32,535 nucleotides of DNA from Clostridiales bacterium. Its GTDB lineage: Bacteria > Bacillota > Clostridia > Oscillospirales > Acutalibacteraceae. The DNA is taken from NCBI GenBank assembly GCA_019422525.1, contig JAHZDE010000003.1:282445-314979 (forward strand). Reading direction: 5' to 3'. Below, in pieces: positions 16,345-24,315 of the stretch (positions within the stretch are counted from its first letter, which is position 1; every line of letters starts with the position of its first letter). The notes below the pieces were generated by a model. It was not told the DNA's origin and made no database searches. It saw nothing but the letters and a program-made list of their open reading frames with translations. Made by a program: the position numbers and the translations under genes.

Positions 16345-17627
16345 GCACGACTTTTTTCCAGCAGCATGGGCCGCACCTCTGCCGCCAAATAGAACGAGCC
16401 GCACACGATCACCGCGCCGTCCTCTCCTGCCAGCTTTTCCGCTTCTGCCAGTGCCTGAGCGCCTTCCTGGCAGGGCTGGCTGTCTTCGCACCATACCGCG
16501 GCCTCTTCCGCCAGCTCTTCCGCCGAAAGGGAGCGGGGATTCTCCGGCCTCAAGGTACGAACCGCCGAAAACAGCGGAGCCAAAATCGAAAGAGCGGTAC
16601 GGCTGTCCTTATCCGCCATCATGCCCATAACCGCCACCAGCTTTTTTCCAGAAAGATGCTGGGTAAGCACATCCCGCAACGCCGCCGCGCAGCCAGGATT
16701 GTGGCCTCCGTCCAGAAGAATCAGAGGGTCACGTCCCAAAATCTCCATCCGGGCAGGGATTCTTGCCTGGGCAAAGCCTTCCTGAATCGCCCGCAGAGAA
16801 ATCTTCCAGCCCTTTTCCTGCAACACTTCCAGAGCGGTCAAAGCTGTCACCGCGTTTTTCACCTGATGCTCCCCTACAAAGGGAACCAGCAGCGGCTCTG
16901 CCCGATACAACAGCAGCGTCCCATAAATGGAGCACTCCTGCTCTTTCACCATGGAAAGCTGCGCCAGCCGGAAGTTTGCCCCCCGTTCTTTTGCGGCTTC
17001 TTCCAACACAAGCAGCGCCTCGGGTTTCTGGTCAGGATAACACACCACCGTGCCGCCGGGTTTGATAATCCCGGCCTTTTCAAAGGCAATTTGCCCCACC
17101 GTATCCCCCAATACCGCCGTATGGTCGAGAGAAATGGAAGCCACTGCCGCCACTTCCGGCACATCTATCACGTTGGTAGCGTCAAAACGGCCGCCCATGC
17201 CTACTTCCAACACCACAATATCGCACTTCCGATGGGCAAACCAGCGCAGCGCCAAGGCTGTGATAAATTCAAATTCGGTGATGGTTTCGCCTTTTGCTTC
17301 CATTTCGTCTGCTGCGGCAGAAACCACCTGTACCTGCTGAATCAATTCTTCTTCGGGAATCATCTTCCCGTCAATCTGGAATCTTTCCCGGAATTCCAGC
17401 ACATAGGGCGAAGTATACAGCCCGGTACGGTATCCGGCAGCTTTCAGCGCCCCGGCTATCAGGGTACAGGTCGTCCCTTTCCCGTTGGTGCCCGCCACAT
17501 GGACAAATTTCAGCTGCTTCTGTGGATTCCCCAGCTTTTCCAGCAGCGCAGAAATCCGCTCCAGCCCGGGTTTAATGCCAAAACGGAGACGGTGATTCAC
17601 CTTCTCCATGGCCTGTTCATAGGTCAT
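16341..17627 (-). CDS. folC: Folylpolyglutamate synthase / dihydrofolate synthase
   Basis: 428 residues. The Mur-ligase type ATP-binding loop is HVAGTNGKGTT near residue 43, followed by YTSPYVLEFRERFQIDG, EVGMGGRFDATN, SLDHTAVLG and DGGHNPGC, all typical of FolC. It adds glutamate to folates and may form dihydrofolate. ATG at 17627 is chosen because GGAGG stands eight bases before it. It follows valS by 64 bp, a common pairing, but a strong terminator sits in between. Its stop codon is part of the leuA -35 box. Confidence 0.95.
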   Translation of the reverse strand: MTYEQAMEKVNHRLRFGIKPGLERISALLEKLGNPQKQLKFVHVAGTNGKGTTCTLIAGALKAAGYRTGLYTSPYVLEFRERFQIDGKMIPEEELIQQVQVVSAAADEMEAKGETITEFEFITALALRWFAHRKCDIVVLEVGMGGRFDATNVIDVPEVAAVASISLDHTAVLGDTVGQIAFEKAGIIKPGGTVVCYPDQKPEALLVLEEAAKERGANFRLAQLSMVKEQECSIYGTLLLYRAEPLLVPFVGEHQVKNAVTALTALEVLQEKGWKISLRAIQEGFAQARIPARMEILGRDPLILLDGGHNPGCAAALRDVLTQHLSGKKLVAVMGMMADKDSRTALSILAPLFSAVRTLRPENPRSLSAEELAEEAAVWCEDSQPCQEGAQALAEAEKLAGEDGAVIVCGSFYLAAEVRPMLLEKSRA

Positions 17628-17644
17628 CCAAATAACCTCCATTA

Positions 17645-17675
17645 GAAAAAAGGGCCGGCTGAAACAGCCAGCCCT
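17645..17675 (-). terminator. Intrinsic terminator between valS and folC
   Basis: On the minus strand AGGGCTGGCTG pairs with CAGCCGGCCCT (one mispair/wobble) around TTT, followed by a T-run ending at 17645. The folC ribosome site starts five bases later, leaving no room for a promoter. Confidence 0.82.
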
Positions 17676-17691
17676 CAAACAATCATTACAC

Positions 17692-20388
17692 TTAGGAAAG
17701 CGCCTTCATGCTCTCTTCAATCAGGCGGATGCGCTCCCGCAGCTTTTCGCCGTTCTGGCGTGCGCCTTCGATAATGGCGGCCGGAGCCTTGGAGATGAAC
17801 TTCTCATTGTTCAGCTTGGCGTCCACACCGGCCAGCTGCTTCTTGGCATTGTCCAATTCCTTTTGCAGCCGGGCCAGCTCGGCCTTCTTGTCCACCAAAT
17901 CATCCATGGGGATATAGGCTTTCGCGTCGCTGGTCACCACTGTCACAGCACCTTCCAGCTCAAAAGCCGTCCCCACTTCCACCTCGCTGGCATAGGCCAG
18001 TTTCATGAGGATGGCGGTACATGCCTGATAGGCCTCCGGGTTGGCGGTGGCGATATACAGCTTTGCTTTCTTAGAGGGTGCCACGTTCATTTCTGCCCGG
18101 CGATTACGGATACCGCGGATGAGCTCCATAATGTGGGCCAGCTCCTGCTCGGCCTTGGGGAAACTGTACTGCTCCTCATACTCCGGCCACTTGGAGATCA
18201 TAATGGACTCGCCCTCGTGAGGCAGGCTCTGCCAGATTTCCTCGGTGATATAGGGCATGAAGGGGTGCAGCAGCTGCAAGGTGCGGCTCATGACCCATAC
18301 CAGCACCTGACGGGCGGCCTGTGCCTTGGCTTCGTCGCCGGACTGCATGCGGATTTTGGCAATCTCGATATACCAGTCGCAGAAGCTATCCCACAGGAAG
18401 TCGTAGAGCTTCTGGACGGCAATGCCCAGCTCGAATTTCTCCAGATTGTCGGTAATTTCCTTGGTCACGTCGTTCAGAGCGCTGACAATCCACTGGTCTT
18501 CCAGCTCCAAGGTTTCGGGCAGAGCGTTGGGCACATTGTGGCCGTCAATGTTCATGAGGATAAAGCGGGCAGCGTTCCAAATCTTGTTGGCAAAGTTCCG
18601 GCTGGCGGCCACCTTTTCGTCGGAGAAGCGCAGGTCGTTTCCGGGGCTGTTGCCGGTCACCAAAGTAAAGCGCAGGGCGTCCGCGCCGTACTGCTCAATG
18701 ACCTCCAAGGGGTCGATTCCGTTGCCCAAAGACTTACTCATCTTACGGCCCTGTGCATCCCGCACCAAGCCATGGAAGAACACGGTCTTAAAGGGCGGTT
18801 CCTTCATGTTCTCAATGCCGGAGAAAATCATTCTGGCAACCCAGAAGAAGATGATATCATAGCCGGTCACCAGTGTGCTGGTGGGGTAGAAATATTTTAA
18901 CTCTTCGGTGTTATCCGGCCAGCCCAAAGTGGAGAAAGGCCACAGGGCGGAGCTGAACCAGGTGTCGAGGGTGTCGGGGTCCTGTTCCAAATGGGTACCG
19001 CCGCACTTGGGGCAAACGGTGGGGGCTTCCTTGGCAACGACAGTCTCGCCGCAATCCTGGCAGTACCAGGCAGGAATCCGATGGCCCCACCACAGCTGAC
19101 GGGAAATACACCAGTCCTTGATGTTCTCCATCCAGTTGTAATAGACCTTTTCCATACGGTCGGGGATAAACTTCACTTCCCCATCCCGCACGCAGTCGAT
19201 AGCGGGCTTGGCAAGGGGTTCCATCTTGACAAACCACTGCTTGGAAACCATGGGCTCCACGGTGTTATGGCAGCGGTAGCAGGTGCCCACCTCATGCTGC
19301 AAAGGCTCCACGGATTTCAGGAAGCCGCCGGCCTCCAAATCGGCAACGATGGCTTTCCGGGCTTCCAAGGTGGTCATACCGGCATATTTGCCGCAGTCCA
19401 GCACTTCCGGCTCACCGGCAGCAGCGCGACCACTGGCCAGCAGCTCGTCAGCAGCGGCCTTGTCGGCGGCACCGGTCATATGGCCGTCATAGGTAAACAC
19501 CCGAACGATAGGCAGGTCATGGCGCTTGCCAACCTCATAGTCGTTGGGGTCGTGGGCAGGGGTAATCTTCACGACGCCGGTACCCTTCTCCATGTCGGCG
19601 TGCTCGTCGCAGACAATGGGAATTTCCTTATTCAGCAAAGGCAGAACCACATGGCAGCCATGCAGGTGGGCATAGCGGGGGTCTTCTGGGTTAATGGCCA
19701 CGGCGGTATCGCCCAGCATAGTCTCGGGACGGGTGGTGGCCAACTCCAGCATTTCGCCGGTTTCCTTTACAGGATACAGCAGGTGCCAGAAGTTGCCGTC
19801 CTGGGTCTTGTATTCCACTTCGGCATCGGAAATGGAAGTGTTGCAATGGGGGCACCAGTTGACCATGCGGTTACCGCGGTAAATGAGGCCCTTGTTATAC
19901 AGGTTGACAAACACTTCCTTGACGGCCTTGGAGCAGCCCTCGTCCAAAGTGAAGCGTTCCCGCTCCCAGTCGCAGGACGAACCCAGCTTTTTCAGCTGCT
20001 CCACAATGCGGCCGCCGTACTGGCGTTTCCACTCCCAGGCGCGCTTCAAAAATCCTTCGCGGCCCAGGTCTTCCTTGGTAATGCCTTCCTTGCGCATAGC
20101 TTCCACAATCTTGGCTTCGGTGGCGATGGAAGCGTGGTCGGTTCCGGGCAGCCACAGGGCGGAATAGCCCTGCATCCGACGCCAGCGGATGAGGATATCC
20201 TGCAGGGTCTCATCCAAAGCGTGGCCCATGTGCAGCTGGCCGGTGATGTTCGGCGGGGGGATTACGATAGTATAAGGCTTCTTTTTGGGGTCGGGCTCAG
20301 CGTGGAAATAGTTGCCCTTCATCCAGAAGTCATAGGTTCTGTTTTCCACTTCCTGAGGTTCATAGGCTTTCGCCAGTTCCTTGCTCAT
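17692..20388 (-). CDS. valS: Valyl-tRNA synthetase
   Basis: 898 residues, the usual size. The HIGH-type motif is PPPNITGQLHMGHAL near residue 45, the editing domain carries LATTRPETMLGDTAVAINP, and KMSKSLGNGIDP is the KMSKS loop; CPHC...C and CYRC...CPKC cysteine pairs suggest zinc sites. The C-terminal ~65 residues are the coiled-coil arm typical of ValRS. ATG 20388 follows an AAGGAAGG ribosome site. The 186-nt leader before it contains no T-box; the only valine-type T-box lies about 2.9 kb upstream on the same strand, behind five other genes. Confidence 0.98.
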   Translation of the reverse strand: MSKELAKAYEPQEVENRTYDFWMKGNYFHAEPDPKKKPYTIVIPPPNITGQLHMGHALDETLQDILIRWRRMQGYSALWLPGTDHASIATEAKIVEAMRKEGITKEDLGREGFLKRAWEWKRQYGGRIVEQLKKLGSSCDWERERFTLDEGCSKAVKEVFVNLYNKGLIYRGNRMVNWCPHCNTSISDAEVEYKTQDGNFWHLLYPVKETGEMLELATTRPETMLGDTAVAINPEDPRYAHLHGCHVVLPLLNKEIPIVCDEHADMEKGTGVVKITPAHDPNDYEVGKRHDLPIVRVFTYDGHMTGAADKAAADELLASGRAAAGEPEVLDCGKYAGMTTLEARKAIVADLEAGGFLKSVEPLQHEVGTCYRCHNTVEPMVSKQWFVKMEPLAKPAIDCVRDGEVKFIPDRMEKVYYNWMENIKDWCISRQLWWGHRIPAWYCQDCGETVVAKEAPTVCPKCGGTHLEQDPDTLDTWFSSALWPFSTLGWPDNTEELKYFYPTSTLVTGYDIIFFWVARMIFSGIENMKEPPFKTVFFHGLVRDAQGRKMSKSLGNGIDPLEVIEQYGADALRFTLVTGNSPGNDLRFSDEKVAASRNFANKIWNAARFILMNIDGHNVPNALPETLELEDQWIVSALNDVTKEITDNLEKFELGIAVQKLYDFLWDSFCDWYIEIAKIRMQSGDEAKAQAARQVLVWVMSRTLQLLHPFMPYITEEIWQSLPHEGESIMISKWPEYEEQYSFPKAEQELAHIMELIRGIRNRRAEMNVAPSKKAKLYIATANPEAYQACTAILMKLAYASEVEVGTAFELEGAVTVVTSDAKAYIPMDDLVDKKAELARLQKELDNAKKQLAGVDAKLNNEKFISKAPAAIIEGARQNGEKLRERIRLIEESMKALS

Positions 20389-20574
20389 GGAGTTCCTTCC
20401 TTTCAATGATAAAATCATGGTATTACAAATTTATAAGAACCGGAAAATCCGGTTACAAACGCAGAATCTCATACAAATTTGAGTATCCGGGACGATTCCC
20501 GATAAAGTTCCTTATTTGAATAAAAAATGTGATATTGCCATAGTATAGGGACGGCAAATCGCAGTAGCTTTTTA

Positions 20575-20871
20575 TCATTTCTTTATTCTGCCCTCAAGAA
20601 ACCGCATCACGTCTTTCCGATGAAAAATTACAAACTTATGTTCAAAACCATCTTTGGTAAATACAGACAATCCATTGGGTACCAATCCCAACGTATTTCT
20701 CTTTGAAAAAGACTGGATGTCCCGGTATTCAATCCGGGTGTCACCCGTTTGAATATTCCAATTGTGGGAACGGAAAGTCATACCGGTTTCATCAAAATAC
20801 AATCTACCGCCCACCGCTTCTATCCCTCTGAAATAGTTAGCGGGAATACTGTTGTTGAGATACTCCTGCAT
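20575..20871 (-). CDS. Small GRAM/PH-like protein of unknown function
   Basis: 98 residues with no membrane segment. The order GGRLYFDETGMTFRSH ... IEYRDIQSFSKRNTLGLVPNGLSVFTKDG ... HKFVIFHRKDVMRFLEGRI follows the beta-rich GRAM/PH-like fold that many small bacterial proteins share. GGAGG precedes ATG 20871. It is the last of five genes between the T-box and valS. The fold call is from pattern only. Confidence 0.65.
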   Translation of the reverse strand: MQEYLNNSIPANYFRGIEAVGGRLYFDETGMTFRSHNWNIQTGDTRIEYRDIQSFSKRNTLGLVPNGLSVFTKDGFEHKFVIFHRKDVMRFLEGRIKK

Positions 20872-20911
20872 AATATACCACCTCCAAAATCAAGTGAGAA
20901 CTTATGGGCCT

Positions 20912-21391
20912 TTATTGCGAAACCTTTCTTCCGCGCACATAACAATAGATAGAGCTGAACACATCGGCGCAGAAGAAAAAATGCAGGATGATATTGACGG
21001 CGGTTTCTGCCAGCAAAAAATTTCCTTTTCGATAATTCTGCCAAATCCCGCTAATCCCATACATGGTAGAGGGCAGCAGCAGGGAATAATCAAACAGCAT
21101 CAGAAACGGAAGCAGGGGAATCACCATAATATTGAGCAGCAGAGCCACCAAAAACACCCCCACAAATACGGGAATGTTGCACAGCTTCAGCACCATATTC
21201 CAGAACAACAGTTGCCTTGGAGTGGTTCCCAGCCGGGGAAGAAAAAACGCATACACCATATTGGGCAGGCAAATCACCACCCACAGAATGGGCCAGAGAA
21301 GAAACACATATTTCGTCAGCCCAAAATTCAAAAAGGCGGCGATAAATACATAAGGGACCAGCAATAAAAGAATGGTTGGAATCTTTTTCAT
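20912..21391 (-). CDS. Small polytopic membrane protein, unknown family
   Basis: 159 residues, with about four hydrophobic segments (residues ~5-20, 28-45, 62-90 and 120-140). I do not recognise the family. ATG 21391 has AAAGGAG eight bases upstream; an earlier in-frame GTG would almost touch the preceding stop codon and is less likely. It begins 14 bp after the previous gene, so they are probably co-transcribed. Confidence 0.65.
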   Translation of the reverse strand: MKKIPTILLLLVPYVFIAAFLNFGLTKYVFLLWPILWVVICLPNMVYAFFLPRLGTTPRQLLFWNMVLKLCNIPVFVGVFLVALLLNIMVIPLLPFLMLFDYSLLLPSTMYGISGIWQNYRKGNFLLAETAVNIILHFFFCADVFSSIYCYVRGRKVSQ

Positions 21392-21404
21392 ACAAATTTC
21401 TCCT

Positions 21405-21857
21405 TTACAATTCTTTTTCACGGACACGCCAATGCAAAGTATTGGAAATTATATATGTTCCAGAAGGCTCTTCAATTGCATAATCAATATGATTGATATC
21501 AAAAGTATCATTATCAGCCCAGACAATTACTTTTTCCGGTTTTCCAGGCAACACCCCATCATGAAACGACAAATATGCACTGAAAATACAGCAAACATAA
21601 TGGTCCTGCCATCCTGTTAAATGAAGCTGTCTCAAGCCGGAAAAACACAATTCGATTTCTTTGGGATTCCATTGGCTTTGAAAAACAACTCGCAGTTGAT
21701 AATCAGCAGATTCCCCAAATCCCATTGCAGATTCATCATCCACATAAGCGCCACTTTGATAAGAAACAGACACAATACAAGAGTCATGAAATCCATTGTA
21801 CAAATCCATAAGTTCTTGAATATCGCTGTCAGATCGAATTTTCTTCCACTCTCCCAT
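21405..21857 (-). CDS. Conserved hypothetical soluble protein
   Basis: 150 residues, soluble, acidic. Visible features are LYNGFHDSCIVSVSYQSGAYVD near residue 20, LRVVFQSQWNPKEIELCFSGLRQL and a C-terminal DINHIDYAIEEPSGTYIISNTLHWR. I have an impression of similar hypothetical proteins in other Firmicutes, some near toxin-immunity loci, but cannot assign a family. GAGGAGATAG precedes ATG 21857. It sits 25 bp after the YoaK gene. Confidence 0.65.
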   Translation of the reverse strand: MGEWKKIRSDSDIQELMDLYNGFHDSCIVSVSYQSGAYVDDESAMGFGESADYQLRVVFQSQWNPKEIELCFSGLRQLHLTGWQDHYVCCIFSAYLSFHDGVLPGKPEKVIVWADNDTFDINHIDYAIEEPSGTYIISNTLHWRVREKEL

Positions 21858-21882
21858 TCTATCTCCTCTTTTTCCCAAAATT

Positions 21883-22617
21883 TCAATGTCCCGAAGGTTT
21901 GCGCTCCGTCATATCTTTTTCCGTGGTCAAATCGGCGTGAAGCAGCGTGCCGAATACCACCGCCATGGGAATCATGGTGAACCATAGCGCCTTGCCCAAA
22001 AACAGGTTGCAAAGTACCGTCCCGATAACCGCCCCCAGTACGAAAAATACCAGCATTTCAAAGTGCTTGCGCAGCTTTTCCCGATGGGCGGTGTTGCCGG
22101 TGTGCAGGTATTTGACTTCTTTTGCCAAGCCAATGCCAATCTGCCGAATATGGTTGGTAGCAAAGGTGGTGGCCATAGGGGTTCCCTGGGACTGGCGAAA
22201 GGTGTTGTACTGCATGGAAGCGATAAAGTTAATGGCCACCTGGGAAATCTGTACCGGTGCGGATTCCGGCACAAACCCCAATATCAGCACCACCAGCATT
22301 TCAATGGCGATGAGCAGGGTGTCCCAGCGCAATGGGAAATGGCGTTTAACCGGTCCCGGCACCAATTCCGAAATGAAAGATCCCAGCAGATACGCGGAAA
22401 TGGGGATCACATAATACAGGGCTTCCCCCCATTTTCCGCCCCCCAGCGCCATGCCCATAAGCACCACGTTGCCGGTTTGGGCGTTACAGAATACATCGCC
22501 CCGCAGCAGATAGGTATATGCCCCGAAAAAACCAGCCACCAGAATCAAAACATGATAAATCCAATCCCGCTCGCACATGAGATAATATCGGTCGTTTTCT
22601 GCCGCTTTTTCTGCCAC
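21883..22617 (-). CDS. YoaK/DUF1275 family membrane protein
   Basis: 244 residues, polytopic. GFFGAYTYLLRGDVFCNAQTGNVVLMGMAL and IASMQYNTFRQSQGTPMATTFATNHIRQI are the two conserved blocks of DUF1275 (YoaK), a family with unknown, possibly transport, function. It starts with GTG at 22617 behind GGAAGAGGG. Second gene of the T-box led cluster, 48 bp after the PH-like gene. Confidence 0.88.
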   Translation of the reverse strand: MAEKAAENDRYYLMCERDWIYHVLILVAGFFGAYTYLLRGDVFCNAQTGNVVLMGMALGGGKWGEALYYVIPISAYLLGSFISELVPGPVKRHFPLRWDTLLIAIEMLVVLILGFVPESAPVQISQVAINFIASMQYNTFRQSQGTPMATTFATNHIRQIGIGLAKEVKYLHTGNTAHREKLRKHFEMLVFFVLGAVIGTVLCNLFLGKALWFTMIPMAVVFGTLLHADLTTEKDMTERKPSGH

Positions 22618-22665
22618 TGCCCTCTTCCTTTCCCAATCAAATTCAAAATTCCAGAGAGCCGCCGT

Positions 22666-23211
22666 TTAAGAATCAGCCGGTTGTCCCTGCTCCTGTTCCA
22701 TATTGCGGATGGCGTTTAGCACCTGTTCCGGGTCGGAGAGATTGTCAAATGTAAAAAACGCATGGGGCATCTCATACCCTGCAATCTGAGAGTTTTGGCC
22801 AAACACCATGGTAGCCATGCCGTTTTTATGGGTCTTGACGGTAATCAGCTGATACTGTTTCCCGTCATGCCATTCGATTTTGTTTTTCTGCTTAATGATA
22901 AACTTTTTGCTTGTTACCACATAGAAAGTTTTCTTCCGCAGATGTGCCGCATACAGGAACCTTCCTACCAACAGATACAAGCCCACTATAATAAACGGGA
23001 TTCCCCACACCATGGCAAAAATGGAATTGCTCCCCTTAATGACCGACGCCTCCCAAAAGAGGGCAAACGCCAACCAAATCAAAGAAAAGGGAATCACGAC
23101 AATGTCTCTTGCTGTAAATAGGCTCCCTTTTCCCGGCTGGCCTTTCCAGAGAACATACTCCCCGCTTTCCAGATAGCTCCTGCAAAAATCGAATTCGTCC
23201 GTATAGTCCAT
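22666..23211 (-). CDS. PH-domain-like membrane protein, first gene after the valine T-box
   Basis: 181 residues. The N-terminal ESGEYVLWKGQPGKG is the typical lead-in of bacterial PH-like membrane proteins. Two adjacent membrane segments follow (about 35-55 and 65-85), then TFYVVTSKKFIIKQKN and the beta-rich C-terminal part. ATG 23211 follows GGAGG by nine bases; the upstream frame extension overlaps the leader. The gene has no evident tie to valine, yet its start lies 62 bp after a complete valine-type T-box terminator. Confidence 0.78.
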   Translation of the reverse strand: MDYTDEFDFCRSYLESGEYVLWKGQPGKGSLFTARDIVVIPFSLIWLAFALFWEASVIKGSNSIFAMVWGIPFIIVGLYLLVGRFLYAAHLRKKTFYVVTSKKFIIKQKNKIEWHDGKQYQLITVKTHKNGMATMVFGQNSQIAGYEMPHAFFTFDNLSDPEQVLNAIRNMEQEQGQPADS

Positions 23212-23273
23212 TGTCCACGCCTCCGTTATCATGAGAATTTGCACACCACAACATCCAGGTGGTTCCCGCAAAC

Positions 23274-23309
23274 AAAAAACCCGGATACAGATGTCCTCTG
23301 TATCCGGGG
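23274..23309 (-). terminator. Terminator of the valine T-box
   Basis: CCCGGATACAGA and TCTGTATCCGGG form a perfect 12-bp stem with a five-base loop, followed on the minus strand by six T. Confidence 0.9.
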
Positions 23310-23558
23310 CGAATTTTTATCCACGGTACCACCCGGTTTTGGCGGAAAACTCCGCCCTCAGCCTCTTTTTGTATGATAAGGCTTGTGCCGTAACGGGGCC
23401 TACCGTCCGTCCATACTGCCCAAAAGGGGTTCCGGCGCGGAAACTCCGGGATGACTGATACACAGCGGAGACCTGCCGGCTCACACCAACTGCCGGCTCT
23501 CTGCAAAGCCCAGCCCGCCGTCTTTTTTCCCATCAGCGTTTTTCTTTCGATTCAACTG
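23274..23558 (-). ncRNA. T-box riboswitch with valine (GUC) specifier
   Basis: On the minus strand GCAGAGAGCCGG begins stem I. GTGTATCA-GTC-ATCCCGGAG aligns base for base with GTGGATAA-CTC-GCCCCGGAG of the leuA leader, so the specifier is GTC, valine. Hairpins AAGCCT/AGGCT and GGCGGA/TCCGCC follow, then the T-box GGGTGGTACCGTGG (23321-23334) and TTCGCCCC. The UGGU would pair with an ACCA tRNA end. The terminator is at 23274-23309. Downstream are five small genes and then valS, all on the minus strand. Confidence 0.9.
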
Positions 23559-23564
23559 CTTTTT

Positions 23565-23593
23565 AGTATACCCATGCCGCCGTTTTTTGTCAA
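23565..23593 (-). promoter_or_regulatory. Promoter of the valine T-box transcript
   Basis: TTGACA (23588-23593) and TATACT (23565-23570) are exactly 17 nt apart, near-perfect sigma-A consensus, placing the start near 23558 just ahead of stem I. Confidence 0.85.
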
Positions 23594-23611
23594 GGGAACA
23601 GGGGATTTTCT

Positions 23612-23800
23612 TCATACCGGGGCCAAAGACCGGCCTGGAACAAGTCGGGCCGGTTCATAGGGAATTCGTGTACATTGCAGCTTGTCCAAATGCCCTTCTT
23701 TTGACAAACGTTTAAAGTTGGGAAGATAATCTACGTTCATCCACTCTTGCAGCAACCAATAATTTATTCCTTCAAAAATCGGAATCAAAAGCTTTCTCAT
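23612..23800 (-). pseudogene. Truncated phosphodiesterase/alkaline-phosphatase superfamily gene (N-terminal fragment)
   Basis: 62 codons behind an AAGGAT ribosome site. The first ~50 residues have the pattern of the N-terminus of type I phosphodiesterase/alkaline-phosphatase superfamily proteins: a leading beta strand, W..LPNFKRLSKEG, then a short L.CTRIPYEP. Full-length members are several hundred residues long. The frame then runs into unrelated sequence and stops just upstream of the T-box promoter, so the gene is cut at the edge of the duplicated T-box segment. Family assignment is by pattern and tentative; a real short protein is less likely. Confidence 0.5.
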
Positions 23801-23833
23801 AAGATAATCCTTATATAATTATGTATATTTTGA

Positions 23834-24127
23834 TTAACGCAGTTTTTCGTAAATATAGTTTCCTACAGCCCAGTTTTGTAAATTATGCAGCCGGGCTCCC
23901 TTGTCGCCGTGCTCGGGATCGTTAAACAAATCGAGCAGCTTTTCACAGGGCATATCGGGACACAGGCCGCAATGTTCATACCCTTTGCTGATACAACAAA
24001 GGGCCTTGTCGCATTCGCCATAAAACATATTACCTTTTTGCCCTTTACAGCCCAAACAGTTGATTTTATCTTTCCATACGCATATACCACAGTACGTACC
24101 ACACCTTGCAATCATTTCATTGTCCAT
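23834..24127 (-). CDS. DUF3795 family cysteine-rich protein
   Basis: 97 residues with ten cysteines in the DUF3795 order: RCGTYCGICVW, NCLGCKG, ECDKALCC, HCGLCPDMPCEKL. The family probably binds zinc or an iron-sulfur cluster; its function is unknown. ATG 24127 has AAAGGAGG upstream. It lies directly behind the truncated T-box copy and ahead of the broken phosphodiesterase-like gene, between the two T-box copies. Confidence 0.85.
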   Translation of the reverse strand: MDNEMIARCGTYCGICVWKDKINCLGCKGQKGNMFYGECDKALCCISKGYEHCGLCPDMPCEKLLDLFNDPEHGDKGARLHNLQNWAVGNYIYEKLR

Positions 24128-24152
24128 AATGAACCTCCTTTGCAATACCAAA

Positions 24153-24293
24153 AGCCCCGGATACAGAACACCCTCTGTATCCGGGGCGAATTTTTATCCA
24201 CGGTACCACCCGCTTTTGGCGGAAAACTCCGCCCTCAGCCTCTTTTTGTATGATAAGGCTTGTGCCGTAACGGGGCCTGCCGTTTTTTGTCAA
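24153..24293 (-). ncRNA. Truncated T-box copy lacking stem I
   Basis: From the terminator to GGGGCC this is almost identical to the complete valine T-box: in the ~106 nt shared after the terminator loop I see one substitution. It keeps the T-box motif, the AAGCCT and GGCGGA hairpins and the terminator stem. It then jumps to GCCGTTTTTTGTCAAG, the sequence that in the complete copy carries the -35 box (here 24288-24293). The -10 box, specifier stem I and stem II are gone. The terminator T-run is weakened to TTTTGG. It cannot read a tRNA anticodon and is probably a decaying relic. Confidence 0.85.
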
Positions 24294-24315
24294 GAGAAGA
24301 AAAGGCTTTTGCCCA

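Noticed and set aside
14419..20409. Several long plus-strand frames (14419-15681, 16338-17645, 17863-18900, 18991-20409)
   Set aside because: All are antisense to leuA, folC and valS, which are identified by motifs; none has a ribosome site or domain pattern.
20389..20574. Possible T-box or riboswitch in the valS leader
   Set aside because: No GGTGG T-box sequence, AGAGAG motif or strong terminator; only short hairpins such as CGGGA/TCCCG were seen.
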